A stretch of DNA of 64,000 nucleotides, from contig CAVTTK010000001.1 of NCBI GenBank assembly GCA_963737625.1, positions 1-64,000 of the forward strand, in the 5' to 3' direction. The notes under the pieces were generated by a model. It saw only the letters and a list, made by a program, of their open reading frames with translations, was not told the origin of the DNA and ran no database searches. Every line of letters starts with the position of its first letter. The first letter of the stretch is position 1. Of this stretch, positions 50,970 to 61,600 are shown in pieces. This stretch comes from Bog-756 sp963737625. GTDB lineage: Bacteria > Actinomycetota > Acidimicrobiia > Acidimicrobiales > RAAP-2. The position numbers and the translations under genes are program-made.

Positions 50970-53903
50970 TCACACTGCGGAGGCGCTGAACATCTCACCG
51001 GCGTCGCCGTCATCGCCACCGGCCAGGGCTTCGGGCAGGTCCGGACGTCCTTCCACCCCCAACTTGCGATAGGCCTTGGCCAGGTGGCCCTCGACCGTCT
51101 TCAGGGTCACATACAGGTCGCTGGCGATCCGCTGATTGGTGAGTCCTTCGGCCGCCATGCGCACGACCCGGAGCTCGGCCGGGGTCAGCGAATCCGGTCC
51201 GATCAGGCCCAGGCGGCGCGGACGCGCCCCGGCGGCCCGCAGTTGTTCACCGGCCACCTCCAGCAGCTGGTGGGCTCCGCACAGCGAAGCCAGGCTGGCC
51301 CCTTGACGCAGAACGCCACGAGCCTCCTCTTTGCGGTTGTGGTCGATCAGCACCGTGCCCAGGTCCACGAGGGCGTGGGCATGCTCCAGACGCGCCTCGG
51401 AGGGTGCCAGCACGGCCACGGCCTCGGTGAGCAGTTCGGTCTTGGCCACGAGGTCGCCCGTGGCGGCCGCGGAGGCCCGCAGCGCCAGCCCGAAGCTGCG
51501 TGGTGCCCCGAACCGGCGGGCCAGGCGAAGGTTCTCGTCCGCCAGGTGCCCAGCCTCCTCCCACGCCTCTTGGTCCACCAACGCCCACACGGCGTCGGCG
51601 CGCCAGGGAACCATGGCCGCGTTCCGGAACCCGGCCCGCTCGGCCGCGTCGCCGGCGGCCGTGTAGGCCTCCAGAGCCTGGTCGGCGTGCCCCTGGGCCA
51701 TGAGCAGTCGACCCAGTTCGATGTTCGACAGGGCCCGGAAGACGGTGAGCTCCCGCTGTCGGGGATCCGCCGAATCGGTCAGCCGCTCTGCCTCCTCGAG
51801 CCTGCCCTGTTGCACGAGCACGTCGATGTGACCCGTCATCGGACCCCGGGACGGTCCGTTGGCGTCCTCGACCGTCCACTCCTCGACCCGTGTGCACTCG
51901 TCGTCCGCGGCGACCAGGGACCCCTGCCACAGCAGGGAGATGGCGGACAGGGCCGAGATCCGGCGCTGGACGAGCGACGGGCCGGTGACCAGGGGCCGCG
52001 CCAGGGCGGCCCGGAGGATGTCGTCCACCCGGCCGAAGCGATCGGTGCAGAGCAGTCCGAACAGGGCGGTGGTCTGGATCCAACCTCCCATCGGTTCCGA
52101 GCCGACCAGTTGATCCAGGTCCACGATCTCTTCCAGCACCACCGCCACCTCGTCGGCGGACAGGTCGGGGGAGGACAGCACGTCGTGGAGGGTGACGACC
52201 GAACGGGCGCCATGGGCGATGGCCGTCCCGTTGTCGCCGGCCTCGGCCAGGAGGCCGCGCAGCCGATCCAGGCATTCGATCCTCTGCTCCACCTCGTCGA
52301 GGGCCATGCTCAGGGTCAGCTCAAGCTCGATCTGGAGATCCCGATCGACCCCGCCCAATTGAGGTCTCAGGCCCATCAGAGTGGCGAGCACCTCGGCCCT
52401 GAGGGCTGGGTCCTCGACCAGATGGCCGAGCAGGTCCACTCCCACCCTCACCACCGTGTCACCGTCGAAGTCACCGAGGTCGACGGCCCGGCGGAGATGG
52501 GCGAGGGCCAGTGCCCCCTGGTCGGCTGCCTCGGCGGCGGCCAGATCGAGGAAGAGCGCTGCACTTCGTTCGGAGGGTGGTGATTCGACCAGGGCCCGCT
52601 CGAGGCACTGCAGCGCCAGGTCACTGTCACCGGCGGCCAGGGCCCGCCGCCCGATCTGCTGCAGGCGGCCAGTGATCCCGGCGTCCCCGACCGGCTCGGT
52701 GGCCAACAGCTGCTCGGCCACGCTGGCGTCGTCGGCACCGTGGGCGTCGAGGAGTTCCGCGGCGGCGGCATGGAGCTGGGACCGTCGGACCGTCGGGATG
52801 TCGTGGTAGACGGCGGACCGGATGAGCGGGGCGGTGAACCGGAACGGCCGACCGGGACCGAGGAGCTCCATCCGCTCAGCGTCCTCCGCCGCCTGTTCGG
52901 CGGTGGGGGCGTCCACCATGGCCAGCTGGCGCGCCACGGTGGGATCGGCCGCCTCGCCCAGGACGGCGACGGCCCGGAGGAGATCGGTGGCGTCCGGGGG
53001 AAGCTGGGCCAACCGGGCGAGAACGAACTGGCCGATCTTCGGGGCACGTACCCGTTCGACCGAGGCGGCCATGGCGTCGGTGGGCCGCACCGAATCCCGC
53101 AGGAGGGCGGGCAGGAGAGCCTTGAGAAGGAACGGCGACCCTCCGGTGACCACCGTGCACGTCCGAACGAACTCGGGGTCGGGCCGGACCTCGAAGAAGC
53201 CGTTCACTATGGCCTCCACACTGGAGTCGTGCAGCGGTCCGAGGATGAACTGCCGGGTGTCCGACTCGGTGAGCAGCCCGTCGACGGGTCGGAGGCCGAC
53301 GCCGACGTGGAGCGGGCGGGTGCTCACCACCACCCAGATCTGCTGATGCTCGAGCCGCCGGACCAGGTACTGGAGCGCGGCCAGGGTCTCGGGGTCGGCC
53401 CGGTCGGCATCGTCGATCACCAGGAGCACCGGGGCCACCTGGCGGAGGCTCAGCACCAGACGGTGGAACAGGGTGGCGATCCGAGGGTCGTCGGAGGCTC
53501 GTCCGTCCGACGGCTGCGGGCCGGCCGGTGTGGCACGCAGGTCTGCCACCAACACGTCGAGGGCCCGGGCCTGCTCCCGAGCGTCGGCGTTGCCGTCGGC
53601 CTGGCCTTCGGCCGCCTCGATGAGCCGGCCGAGCACGGCCAACGGGGACTTCTCCTCGACCTCGCCACCCTTCGCCCGCAGGACGAGGCACCCGGCCCGA
53701 GCGGCGATGTCGGCAGCCGCATTGATCAGGGCGGTCCGACCCGAGCCCCCTGAGCCCTCGATGGCGATGCAGCGGCTGGGCACGGGCAGAGAGCCGGTGA
53801 AGAGGGCCTCGAACTCGTCGAGGAACGCGCCGCGCTCGAACAGTCGTGGCCCGCGATGGCCCCGGGATCGGCGGTCCGGCGCCGGCGAGTCGGTCATGGT
53901 CAT
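50970..53903 (-). CDS. Large ATP-binding LuxR-type (LAL) regulator
   Basis: A 977-residue STAND/LAL transcription regulator. An N-terminal ATPase has the P-loop IEGSGGSGRTALINAA, with Arg where Walker A normally has Lys, and Walker B VLLVIDDADRADPETLAAL. A long alpha-helical TPR-like middle (LDLAAAEAADQGALALAHLR and similar) follows, and a C-terminal LuxR helix-turn-helix: LTPAELRVVRMAAEGLTNQR and KTVEGHLAKAYRKLGV. Such MalT-like proteins sense a ligand through the middle domain and activate nearby promoters. It may control the adjoining polysaccharide genes or the ligase at 54456; neither is shown. The changed P-loop residue raises the question of whether ATP binding is kept. Confidence 0.85.
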   Translation of the reverse strand: MTMTDSPAPDRRSRGHRGPRLFERGAFLDEFEALFTGSLPVPSRCIAIEGSGGSGRTALINAAADIAARAGCLVLRAKGGEVEEKSPLAVLGRLIEAAEGQADGNADAREQARALDVLVADLRATPAGPQPSDGRASDDPRIATLFHRLVLSLRQVAPVLLVIDDADRADPETLAALQYLVRRLEHQQIWVVVSTRPLHVGVGLRPVDGLLTESDTRQFILGPLHDSSVEAIVNGFFEVRPDPEFVRTCTVVTGGSPFLLKALLPALLRDSVRPTDAMAASVERVRAPKIGQFVLARLAQLPPDATDLLRAVAVLGEAADPTVARQLAMVDAPTAEQAAEDAERMELLGPGRPFRFTAPLIRSAVYHDIPTVRRSQLHAAAAELLDAHGADDASVAEQLLATEPVGDAGITGRLQQIGRRALAAGDSDLALQCLERALVESPPSERSAALFLDLAAAEAADQGALALAHLRRAVDLGDFDGDTVVRVGVDLLGHLVEDPALRAEVLATLMGLRPQLGGVDRDLQIELELTLSMALDEVEQRIECLDRLRGLLAEAGDNGTAIAHGARSVVTLHDVLSSPDLSADEVAVVLEEIVDLDQLVGSEPMGGWIQTTALFGLLCTDRFGRVDDILRAALARPLVTGPSLVQRRISALSAISLLWQGSLVAADDECTRVEEWTVEDANGPSRGPMTGHIDVLVQQGRLEEAERLTDSADPRQRELTVFRALSNIELGRLLMAQGHADQALEAYTAAGDAAERAGFRNAAMVPWRADAVWALVDQEAWEEAGHLADENLRLARRFGAPRSFGLALRASAAATGDLVAKTELLTEAVAVLAPSEARLEHAHALVDLGTVLIDHNRKEEARGVLRQGASLASLCGAHQLLEVAGEQLRAAGARPRRLGLIGPDSLTPAELRVVRMAAEGLTNQRIASDLYVTLKTVEGHLAKAYRKLGVEGRPDLPEALAGGDDGDAGEMFSASAV

Positions 53904-54455
53904 ACCCGCGTCCCGGCTTCCGCGGCGGCTCCGCCGGCGCGGCTCCCCCCGGACGGGGGACCTGTCACTGTGAGAACGGTTTGCATGGGAAACAGCCCTG
54001 CCCCTGCTGGATCGCTTGCCCTATGGGAATGGCATGGTGAGACGGTGGGCCTGCTCTCGCGAAGTGGCCACGCGGCCACGGAGAGCGCCCACTAAGCATG
54101 GTATGGCACAGAACACCGTTAAGGCAACGGTCGTGGCGCCGGAGGCGGTGCCGACGATCGATCGCTGGGCGGGATCCTGATGCAGGGCTGACGTGCCGTC
54201 GATAAGGCTGCGGAAGGAACGGCCGAGGCCAGGAGGGGTGGGCCGGCCATCGGGTGGTCGCCGGCTGCGTCCATCACCCTGTTCTCCGGGAGGTGCCCGA
54301 GGGGTCTGACCGTCTGGTGCCCCGCCGTTCCGTCCGCCGGCCTCGGGGCCCAAGCCCTGCCTCACGCACGCGTCGGCGGCCACCGGAGCAGAGCCGAGGG
54401 GTCGTACTACGGTCGGGGCATGGCCGGGACGGCGTGACCCAAGGGTGACCGGGTC
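53904..54455. other. 552-base intergenic region between the LAL regulator and the MatB-like gene
   Basis: I see no convincing gene; short open frames on both strands lack ribosome sites and similarity. A promoter facing the LAL gene is possible: AGGCAA (54122-54127, reading TTGCCT on the minus strand) and ATGGTA (54098-54103, TACCAT), 18 bases apart. Downstream of it GTGGCC-ACGC-GGCCAC (54064-54079) forms a small palindrome that could be an operator. Base composition is less GC-rich at 54080-54130 than around it. Confidence 0.35.
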
Positions 54456-56012
54456 ATGAGCGTCCGTCCGTGGCGTGACCATCTGGCTCCCGGGCAGGAC
54501 CTGGCCGCGGCCGACCTCCTCGCCAAGGGCACGCTCCTACGGGCCTGGTCCCGACGTTGGCGAGCCGCCCCCGGGGCCCCGCTGTGGTTCGAGGCCCCGT
54601 CCTCGGCCACCAACCGGACGGATCCGACCGGGTCCCCAGGCCGGTGGTGGACCGCCGGCGAGTTCGAGGCCGCCACGCGGCGCGCCGCCGGGAAGCTGCG
54701 CTCCGCCGGCCTCGAACCGGGGGACCGGGTGGTCTGGTCGACGCCGTCGTCGGTGGCATCGCTGGTCGCCCACGTGGGGGCGCTGCGGGCGGGGCTGGTG
54801 GTGGTGCCGGCCAACACGGCCTACTCCGAGCGGGAGCTGGCCCACATCGTCAGCGACGTCGGGGCCGCCGCGGCCATCGTTGAACGGGCCGACCAGGCCG
54901 CGTGGGTGCGCCGGGCCGCACCCGGAGCCGTCGTGGTGACCGGGCCCGAGCTCGACCTGCCCGACGGGGACCCGGGACCGGTCGATGCCGCCGCACCCGA
55001 CGATCCTGCGCTGATCTGCTTCACCTCGGGGACCACCGGTGCCCCGAAGGGTGCGGTGCTCCGTCACCGCAACCTGCTGGCGGCCACGGAATCGGTCACG
55101 GCCGCCTGGCGCTGGACCGCCGACGACCGCCTGGTCCACTGCCTTCCCGTCTTCCACGCCCACGGGTTGGCCGTCGGCGTCTACGGCACCCTGCTGGCCG
55201 GGGGATCGGCCGTCCTCCTGCCCGGATTCGACCCGGGCGTCGTAGCGGCGACTGCCGAAGACCACGCCACGACCCTGTTCTTCGGAGTGCCCACCATGTA
55301 CCACCGGCTGGTCGCCTCCGGTCACATGGGTCGGCTTTCGGGCCAACGGCTGTGCGTGTCCGGCTCGGCCCCGTTGCCGGCCGAGCTGCACCGGTCGATC
55401 ACGGCGGCCAGCCGGATCGTGGTCCTCGAGCGGTTGGGCATGACCGAGACACTGATGAACGTGTCCAACCCCTACGTCGGGGAGCGACGGGCCGGCACGG
55501 TCGGGTTCCCCCTTCCCGGGGTGGAGGTCCGGCTGGCCGGCGACGGGGAGATCCTGGTCCGGGGACCCAACGTGTTCGACGGCTACTGGGAGCGTCCCCG
55601 GGCCAACGCCGAGATCTTCACGGCGGCTGACGATGCCGACGTCGGGGGGTCACCGTGGTTCCGGACGGGTGACCTGGGGGAGGAGTCCGACGGCTACCTG
55701 GTCATCAGGGGGCGGGCGAAGGAGCTGATCATCTCCGGGGGGTTCAATGTCTATCCGGCCGAGGTGGAGGACGTCCTGGCCACCCACCCGGCGGTGGCCG
55801 AGGTGGCCGTGACGGGGACGGCCTCTGACGAGTGGGGTGAGGTGGTCACGGCGTGGATCGTCCCCGACGGCCCGTCGCCGTCAGTCGAAGACCTGGCCCG
55901 GTTCACCGAGTCGACGCTGGCACCGTACAAGCGGCCCCGGCTGGTCCACGTGATCGACGAGCTGCCCCGGAATGCCCTGGGCAAGGTGGTGCGAAGCCGG
56001 CTGGGCTCCTGA
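54456..56012 (+). CDS. Malonyl-CoA synthetase-like acyl-CoA ligase (MatB type)
   Basis: A 518-residue ANL enzyme. CFTSGTTGAPKGAVLRHRNL is the P-loop, HCLPVFHAHGLAVGVYGTLL follows, and the acyl-pocket region reads RLGMTETLMNVSNPYVGERR, the wording of malonyl/methylmalonyl-CoA synthetases. GDLGEESDGYLVIRGRAKEL is the hinge, and LPRNALGKVVRSRL holds the catalytic lysine. MatB converts malonate or methylmalonate plus CoA and ATP to the thioester. The GTG/ATG choice is the ATG at 54456. IcmF and an enoyl-CoA hydratase nearby would connect to short branched-chain CoA metabolism. Other short-chain acids remain possible substrates. Confidence 0.78.
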   Translation: MSVRPWRDHLAPGQDLAAADLLAKGTLLRAWSRRWRAAPGAPLWFEAPSSATNRTDPTGSPGRWWTAGEFEAATRRAAGKLRSAGLEPGDRVVWSTPSSVASLVAHVGALRAGLVVVPANTAYSERELAHIVSDVGAAAAIVERADQAAWVRRAAPGAVVVTGPELDLPDGDPGPVDAAAPDDPALICFTSGTTGAPKGAVLRHRNLLAATESVTAAWRWTADDRLVHCLPVFHAHGLAVGVYGTLLAGGSAVLLPGFDPGVVAATAEDHATTLFFGVPTMYHRLVASGHMGRLSGQRLCVSGSAPLPAELHRSITAASRIVVLERLGMTETLMNVSNPYVGERRAGTVGFPLPGVEVRLAGDGEILVRGPNVFDGYWERPRANAEIFTAADDADVGGSPWFRTGDLGEESDGYLVIRGRAKELIISGGFNVYPAEVEDVLATHPAVAEVAVTGTASDEWGEVVTAWIVPDGPSPSVEDLARFTESTLAPYKRPRLVHVIDELPRNALGKVVRSRLGS

Positions 56013-56059
56013 ACGACCCCTCCTGGGGGGGACGCGACCCTACCCGCGGGCCCGTCCGA

Positions 56060-57244
56060 TCAGGCGTCGAACTGGTCGGCCAGCCACGAGCACACCTCGT
56101 CCAGCCACAGTTGCTGGCCCATCCCCTCGCAATGCCCCCCGGCCCCCTCGGCCACCGTGAACCTCCGGAACCACTTGGGACAGGTCAGGGCGTCGTAGAG
56201 CACCTGGCTCTGACTGGCGAAGTCACCTTCCCCTTCGGTCACCAGGGTGGGGCAGGTGATGAGCTCAGCCCTGCCCTCCAGGGTGTACGTGGTCAGCAGC
56301 CGGAGCCACTGGCCGAAGGTCGCCGCCCCCATGGCCGCCATGCGGGAGCCGTAGAACTCACGGCTGCGGGGATCGTCCAGGAACCCGTCCAGCTGGGTCT
56401 CCATCGCCGGATCGGCGTCGAGGACCCGCTGCCAGTCGGCGGGGCTGAACATGGACACGAACCGGGACGTGAAGTCGTACTGCCCGGGATCGCACACCAG
56501 GGCGCACAGGCGGTGCTCAGCACTGGCGCCTCGCGGGGCCAGGTACCCGCCGAGGCTCCGACCGACCATGGCCACCTGCTCCGGTGACACCGCCGGGTGG
56601 CGCACGGTCCACTCCATCACGGCGTCGACCACCACCTCGTAGTCCGGACGCATGGCCACGCCGTGCTCGATGAGCTGGCCGCCCTGGCCGGGACCGTCCC
56701 AGGCCAGGGCGTTCCAGCCCATGGCCAATACTCCCCGGACGCCGTACTTGTACATCTCCTCGCAGGTGCTGTCGAAGCCGGTGGGGAACAGCACCGTCGG
56801 CCTGGCTTCCGTATTGCATCTGTGGCCGCGGAACAGGTAGCCGTTCAGAGGCATCGGGTCGAACGGGATCGACACCGGCTCCACCCGCCACTCCAGATGG
56901 TCGAGGGCCCGCCGGAAGAGTTCCCGCTGACCGCGGTAGGCCGACTGCACGCGCTCGTCACCAACGTCCCGCCGCATGAAGAAGTAGGACTGGCGGCGAT
57001 ACTCGGCCGCCCGGAGATAGGCAGGGCCGGCCAATGCCGTGTGGCCGCGGTCGGCGGCCTGGTCGGCGGCCTCCTCGGCGTGCGCCGACGTGGCGGACCA
57101 TTCGTCGAACCACTGGTCATAGCGCCCGGGCTCCACCCGCCGGGCCGTGGCCAGTGCCTCTCCCAGGTCGGCGGATCCGACCAGAGTGCCGATGAGTGTG
57201 CGGGCCAGCTGGGCATCCATGTCGGCGTCCTCGTGCAGGGCCAC
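56060..57244 (-). CDS. Alpha/beta hydrolase (FrsA/dienelactone-type)
   Basis: A 394-residue hydrolase with an N-terminal helical cap of ~130 residues and a C-terminal alpha/beta-hydrolase fold. The nucleophile elbow is MVGRSLGGYLAPRGA (GxSxG). LVTEGEGDFASQSQVLYDAL carries the acid residue and EGAGGHCEGMGQQLW the histidine. TVLFPTGFDSTCEEMY is the oxyanion region. The architecture recalls 2,6-dihydropseudooxynicotine hydrolase and related C-C or ester hydrolases. The GTG start has AAAGGAG seven bases upstream. It lies head to tail with a MarR gene that starts 588 bases upstream on the same strand. Confidence 0.8.
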   Translation of the reverse strand: MALHEDADMDAQLARTLIGTLVGSADLGEALATARRVEPGRYDQWFDEWSATSAHAEEAADQAADRGHTALAGPAYLRAAEYRRQSYFFMRRDVGDERVQSAYRGQRELFRRALDHLEWRVEPVSIPFDPMPLNGYLFRGHRCNTEARPTVLFPTGFDSTCEEMYKYGVRGVLAMGWNALAWDGPGQGGQLIEHGVAMRPDYEVVVDAVMEWTVRHPAVSPEQVAMVGRSLGGYLAPRGASAEHRLCALVCDPGQYDFTSRFVSMFSPADWQRVLDADPAMETQLDGFLDDPRSREFYGSRMAAMGAATFGQWLRLLTTYTLEGRAELITCPTLVTEGEGDFASQSQVLYDALTCPKWFRRFTVAEGAGGHCEGMGQQLWLDEVCSWLADQFDA

Positions 57245-57322
57245 GGTGCGCTCCTTTCGGTGGGTGGTGCCGGCCTCCGGCCGACCCTGACGCTACCGGG
57301 GGTGACGGCGAAGTCCACCGAC

Positions 57323-57832
57323 TCATTCGTGGAAGTCACCGGCGCCCAGACGCAGCTTCTTGATGATCCGCATCAGGTGGGCGAGGTCGTCCGGGCTCAG
57401 TCCGTCCAGACCGAAGGCCACCTCGTTGACGGCCCACGTGGCACGCCGGGCCAGTCGGCGTCCCCCGTCGGTGATCTCGGCCAGGGTGGTCCGACCGTCG
57501 GTCGGGTGGGGGAGACGCCGGACCAGGCCCTGTTGTTCGAGCCGGTCGATGATGTTGGTCACGCTGGTGGGGTGGATCATGAGCCGCTGCCCCATCTTCC
57601 CGAGGGGCAGCACACCTCGCCGGCTGTAGAGGAGGAGCACGAGGCCCTCGTAGCGGGCGAAGGTCAGCCCGAAGGGGCGCAGCGCTCCGTCCACCGCGGC
57701 CAGCACCACCTGCTGGGCCCGCATGATCGAGGTGGCCGCGGCCATGGCGTCACTGACGTCGGGTTTCCAGCGGGCCGCCCATTGGGCACGGGCCTCTTCG
57801 ATAGGGTCGAACTCGAGGGGTTCGGTGGCCAC
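57323..57832 (-). CDS. MarR family transcriptional regulator
   Basis: A 169-residue winged-helix protein. LTFARYEGLVLLLYSRRGVL, GQRLMIHPTSVTNIIDRLEQ and LVRRLPHPTDGRTTLAEITD make up helix-turn-helix and wing. It lies upstream of the hydrolase gene on the same strand and divergent from the metal-receptor-like gene at 57896. The 64-base divergent spacer has a short GGAT/ATCC inverted repeat at 57834-57847, close to its own start, that could be its operator. Ligand and targets unknown. Confidence 0.87.
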   Translation of the reverse strand: MATEPLEFDPIEEARAQWAARWKPDVSDAMAAATSIMRAQQVVLAAVDGALRPFGLTFARYEGLVLLLYSRRGVLPLGKMGQRLMIHPTSVTNIIDRLEQQGLVRRLPHPTDGRTTLAEITDGGRRLARRATWAVNEVAFGLDGLSPDDLAHLMRIIKKLRLGAGDFHE

Positions 57833-57895
57833 CGGATGAAGTTATCCCGTACCGGGTGGCCGTGAGACGTGGGCCTGACCGACGCCAGGAGGAAC

Positions 57896-58672
57896 ATGCC
57901 GACACTCGAGGACGACCTGGGCCACCCTGTCGAACTGCACCACCGACCTTCCCGGGTGGTGTCGTTGGTTCCGTCGCTCACCGAGGCCCTCGCCACCACC
58001 GTCCCCGACCGACTGGTGGGAGCGACCGACTGGTGTACCCATCCGGCGGGGCTCGACGTGGCCCGGGTGCGCGGGACGAAGAACCCCGACCACCCGGCGA
58101 TCGCCGCGCTCCACCCCGACCTGGTGGTGGTCAATCAGGAGGAGAATCGTCGTATCGACGTCGGGCGCCTCCGTTCGGCCGGCATCCCGGTGTGGGTGAC
58201 GGTGGTCGAATCGGTGGACCAGGCCCTGGGCGCGCTGAGGAGGCTCCTCGTCGACGTCCTGGGGGCCGACGAGCCTGAGTGGCTGGCCGAGGCCGCGGCC
58301 GAGTGGGGCCGTCCCCCCGACCTGCCCCCGGTCCGGGCGGTGGTGCCCATATGGCGGGACCCGTGGATGATGGTGGGAGGTCGCACCTTCAGCGGGGACG
58401 TGGTGGTCCGGCTCGGCCTCGCCCATGTCCTGGCCGGGGGTCCGGACCGGTATCCGAAGGTCGACCTGGCCAACCTGGCGGACCTGCAACCCGAGTTGGT
58501 GCTGCTGCCCGACGAGCCCTATCCCTTCGCCCCCGACGATGGTCCCGAGGCCTTCCCCGACCTTCCGTGCGCACTGGTGTCCGGTCGGGACCTCACCTGG
58601 TATGGACCGTCGATGGCCACGGCGCGGGCCGCGCTGACCGCCCGGATCCAGGCCGCCCTCGGGCTCGCCTGA
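57896..58672 (+). CDS. Helical-backbone metal receptor (BtuF-like), no signal peptide
   Basis: A 258-residue protein of the ABC-type cobalamin/Fe-siderophore receptor fold. It starts with MPTLEDDLGHPVELHHRPSR, then VVSLVPSLTEALATTVPDRL, VGATDWCTHPAGLDVARVRG, and LHPDLVVVNQEENRRID. YPKVDLANLADLQPELVLLP is the second-lobe signature. The ATG at 57896 has AGGAGG directly before it at ideal spacing, better than the GTG at 57869. No signal peptide, lipobox or transporter genes are seen. It is the second such protein in the window (the other is at 8938), and it faces the B12-dependent mutase gene icmF, so a corrinoid-binding role is attractive but unproven. Confidence 0.75.
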   Translation: MPTLEDDLGHPVELHHRPSRVVSLVPSLTEALATTVPDRLVGATDWCTHPAGLDVARVRGTKNPDHPAIAALHPDLVVVNQEENRRIDVGRLRSAGIPVWVTVVESVDQALGALRRLLVDVLGADEPEWLAEAAAEWGRPPDLPPVRAVVPIWRDPWMMVGGRTFSGDVVVRLGLAHVLAGGPDRYPKVDLANLADLQPELVLLPDEPYPFAPDDGPEAFPDLPCALVSGRDLTWYGPSMATARAALTARIQAALGLA

Positions 58673-58698
58673 CCGCCAGGGGGACAGCCCGGTCGTCC

Positions 58699-61600
58699 TC
58701 AGACGTTCCTGCGGTAGGCCCCGCCCACCTCGAAGAGCGTGGCGGTGATCTCGCCCAGGGTGGCGTGGCGCACCGTGTTCATGAGCTCGGCGAAGACGTT
58801 GCCGCCTTCGAGGGCAACGTGGCGGAGCGAGTCGAGGGCCGCCCCCCGGTCCAGGGCGTGGCGGCCCTGGTACTGGCGGAGGCGGGTCAGCTGGCGCTGC
58901 TTCTCCTCCTCGGTGGACCGGGCCAGCTCCATCGGCTCGTGGGGGCCGTCCCCGCTCGGGACGGTGAAGGTGTTGACGCCGACGATGGGCAGGGAGCCGT
59001 CGTGCTTCTTGTGCTCGTAGAGCATGGAGTCGTCCTGGATCCGCCCCCGCTGGTAGCCGGTCTCCATGGCCCCGAGTACCCCGCCCCGCTCGCTGATTCG
59101 GTCCAGCTCGGCCAGGACGGCTTGCTCCACCAGGTCGGTGAGCTCTTCCACGATGAAGCTGCCCTGGAGGGGGTTCTCGTTCATGGCCAGGCCCCACTCC
59201 TTGGTGATGATCATTTGGATGGCCAGGGCCCGGCGGACCGACTCCTCGGTGGGGGTGGTCACCGCCTCGTCGTAGGCGTTGGTGTGCAGACTGCCCGCGT
59301 TGTCGTAGATGGCGCACAGGGCCTGCAGGGTGGTGCGGATGTCGTTGAAGGCCATCTCCTGGGCGTGGAGCGACCGCCCCGAGGTCTGGACGTGGTACTT
59401 GAGCTTCTGGGAGCGCTCGTTGGCCCGGTAGCGCTCCTTCATGGCGATGGCCCAGATGCGACGGGCCACCCGGCCGATCACCGTGTACTCGGGATCCATG
59501 CCGTTGGAGAAGAAGAAGGAGAGGTTCGGGGCGAAGTCGTCGACGGCCATCCCCCGGGCCAGGTAGGACTCCACGTAGGTGAATCCATTGGCCAGGGTGA
59601 AGGCCAGTTGGGTGACGGGGTTGGCCCCGGCTTCGGCGATGTGGTACCCCGAGATGGACACCGAGTAGAAGTTGCGCACCTGGTGCCCGATGAACCACTC
59701 CTGCATGTCGGCCATGACCCCGAGCGAGAACTCGGTGGAGAAGATGCACGTGTTCTGGCCCTGGTCCTCTTTCAGGATGTCGGCCTGGACGGTCCCCCGC
59801 ACCGTCCGGAGGACCTCGGCGCTGATGGTGCCCCGCTCCTCCGGCGTCGCCGGCCGGTTCTGCTCGGCCTGGAACCGGTCGACGCGCTGGTCGATGGCGG
59901 TGTTGAGGTACATGGCCAGAATGGTCGGGGCCGGCCCGTTGATGGTCATGGACACCGAAGTGGTCGGGTCACACAGATCGAAGCCGGCGAAGAGGGCCTT
60001 CATGTCGTCGAGCGTGGCGATGGAGACCCCGGACGTGCCGATCTTGCCGTAGATGTCGGGGCGCTCGTCGGGGTCGAATCCATAGAGGGTCACGGAGTCG
60101 AAGGCGGTGGACAGGCGGGTGGCCGGTTGACCCTCGGCCAGCAGATGGAATCGACGGTTGGTCCGGAAGGCGTCTCCCTCGCCGGCGAACATCCGGGCCG
60201 GGTCCTCGCCTTCGCGCTTGAAGGGGAACACGCCGGCGGTGAAGGGAAAGTGGCCGGGCAGGTGCTCGTCCCGCAGCCAGCGGACCAGTTCCCCGCGATC
60301 GGTGACCCGTGGGAGGGCGACCCGCGGGATGCGGGAACCCGACAGAGAGGTGCGCCACAGCGGGAGACCAGCCCCCGGACCGTCCCCCTCCGGCTCGTCG
60401 GTCCCGGGTTCGTAGGCCAGCGTGGACCGGAGCTCGTCCCACTCTTCCAGCAGGCGCCTCCCCTCCGGGTCCCGCTCCTGGTCGACAGCGACGGCCAACG
60501 CCCCGAGGTCGCCGGTATCGACCCCCCTGGCCCGGCCGAGAGCTGCTGCGGCGGCCACCTGCTCAGCGCTCCGGGCCTGGTCGGCCAGTCGCCCGGTGGC
60601 GGCGTGGTAGCTCTCGACGGTCTCGGCGATCTCGGCCAGATAGCGGCGCCGGTTGGCCGGGATGATGGCGGTGGCATGGGTCGATTGCCGACCCTGGACC
60701 GGTGCCAGCACGCCCCCGGAGGCCGGAAGGCCCGCCGACACGAGCAGGGTCTTCAGCCGGTGGAACAGGGCGGTCACCCCGTCGTCGTTGAACCGGGAGG
60801 CGATGGTTCCGAACACCGGCTCGTCCCCCGTCTCCGCCGACGAGCCCCGGTGATCCCGTCCCCACTGCCGGCAGACCTGGCGGAAGGCGTCATCCGCCCC
60901 CCGGCGGTCGAACTTGTTGATGGCCACCACGTCGGCCAACTCGAGCATCCCGATCTTCTCGAGTTGGGTGGCGGCACCGTACTCGGGTGTCATGACGTAG
61001 AGGGAGACATCGGCGATGTCGGTGACGGCCGAGTCGCCCTGGCCGATGCCGGGGGTCTCCACGATGACCAGGTCGAATCCGGCCGCTCCGCATGCCGCCA
61101 CGACCAGGGGGAACCGGGCCGGCAGCTCGGACGCCGATCCCCGGGTGGCCAGGGAGCGGAAGAAGACCGTGGGCGTGTCGATGGCGTTCATGCGGATGCG
61201 GTCCCCGAGGAGGGCTCCCCCACCCAGGCGTCGGGTGGGGTCGACGGCGAGCACGGCGATGGACAGCTTGTCCTCGTGGTCCAGTCGGAATCGCCGGATC
61301 AGCTCGTCGGTCAGGGACGACTTCCCTGCGCCTCCGGTGCCCGTGATCCCGAGAACCGGCGGAGGACGCCGGTCGCCGTGGGCCTGGAGGACCTCCGCCG
61401 CAGTCGGGTCGAGCGTGTCCGCCTCGATGTGCGTGATCCAGCGGGCCAGCGCCCCGTGGTCGCCAGCCAGGAGTGAGTCGAGAGGGGGTGGGGGGCCGGT
61501 GGCCAGGTCGCGGTCGCACTCCTCGATGAGGAGGTTGATCATGTGGTCGAGGCCCAGCTGCTGGCCGTCGGAGGGCGAGAAGATCCGCCGCACCCCGTAG

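Noticed and set aside
54021..54482. 153-codon minus-strand frame in the intergenic region before the MatB-like gene
   Set aside because: No ribosome site, no similarity, proline/arginine-rich content, and it overlaps the start of a solid gene.
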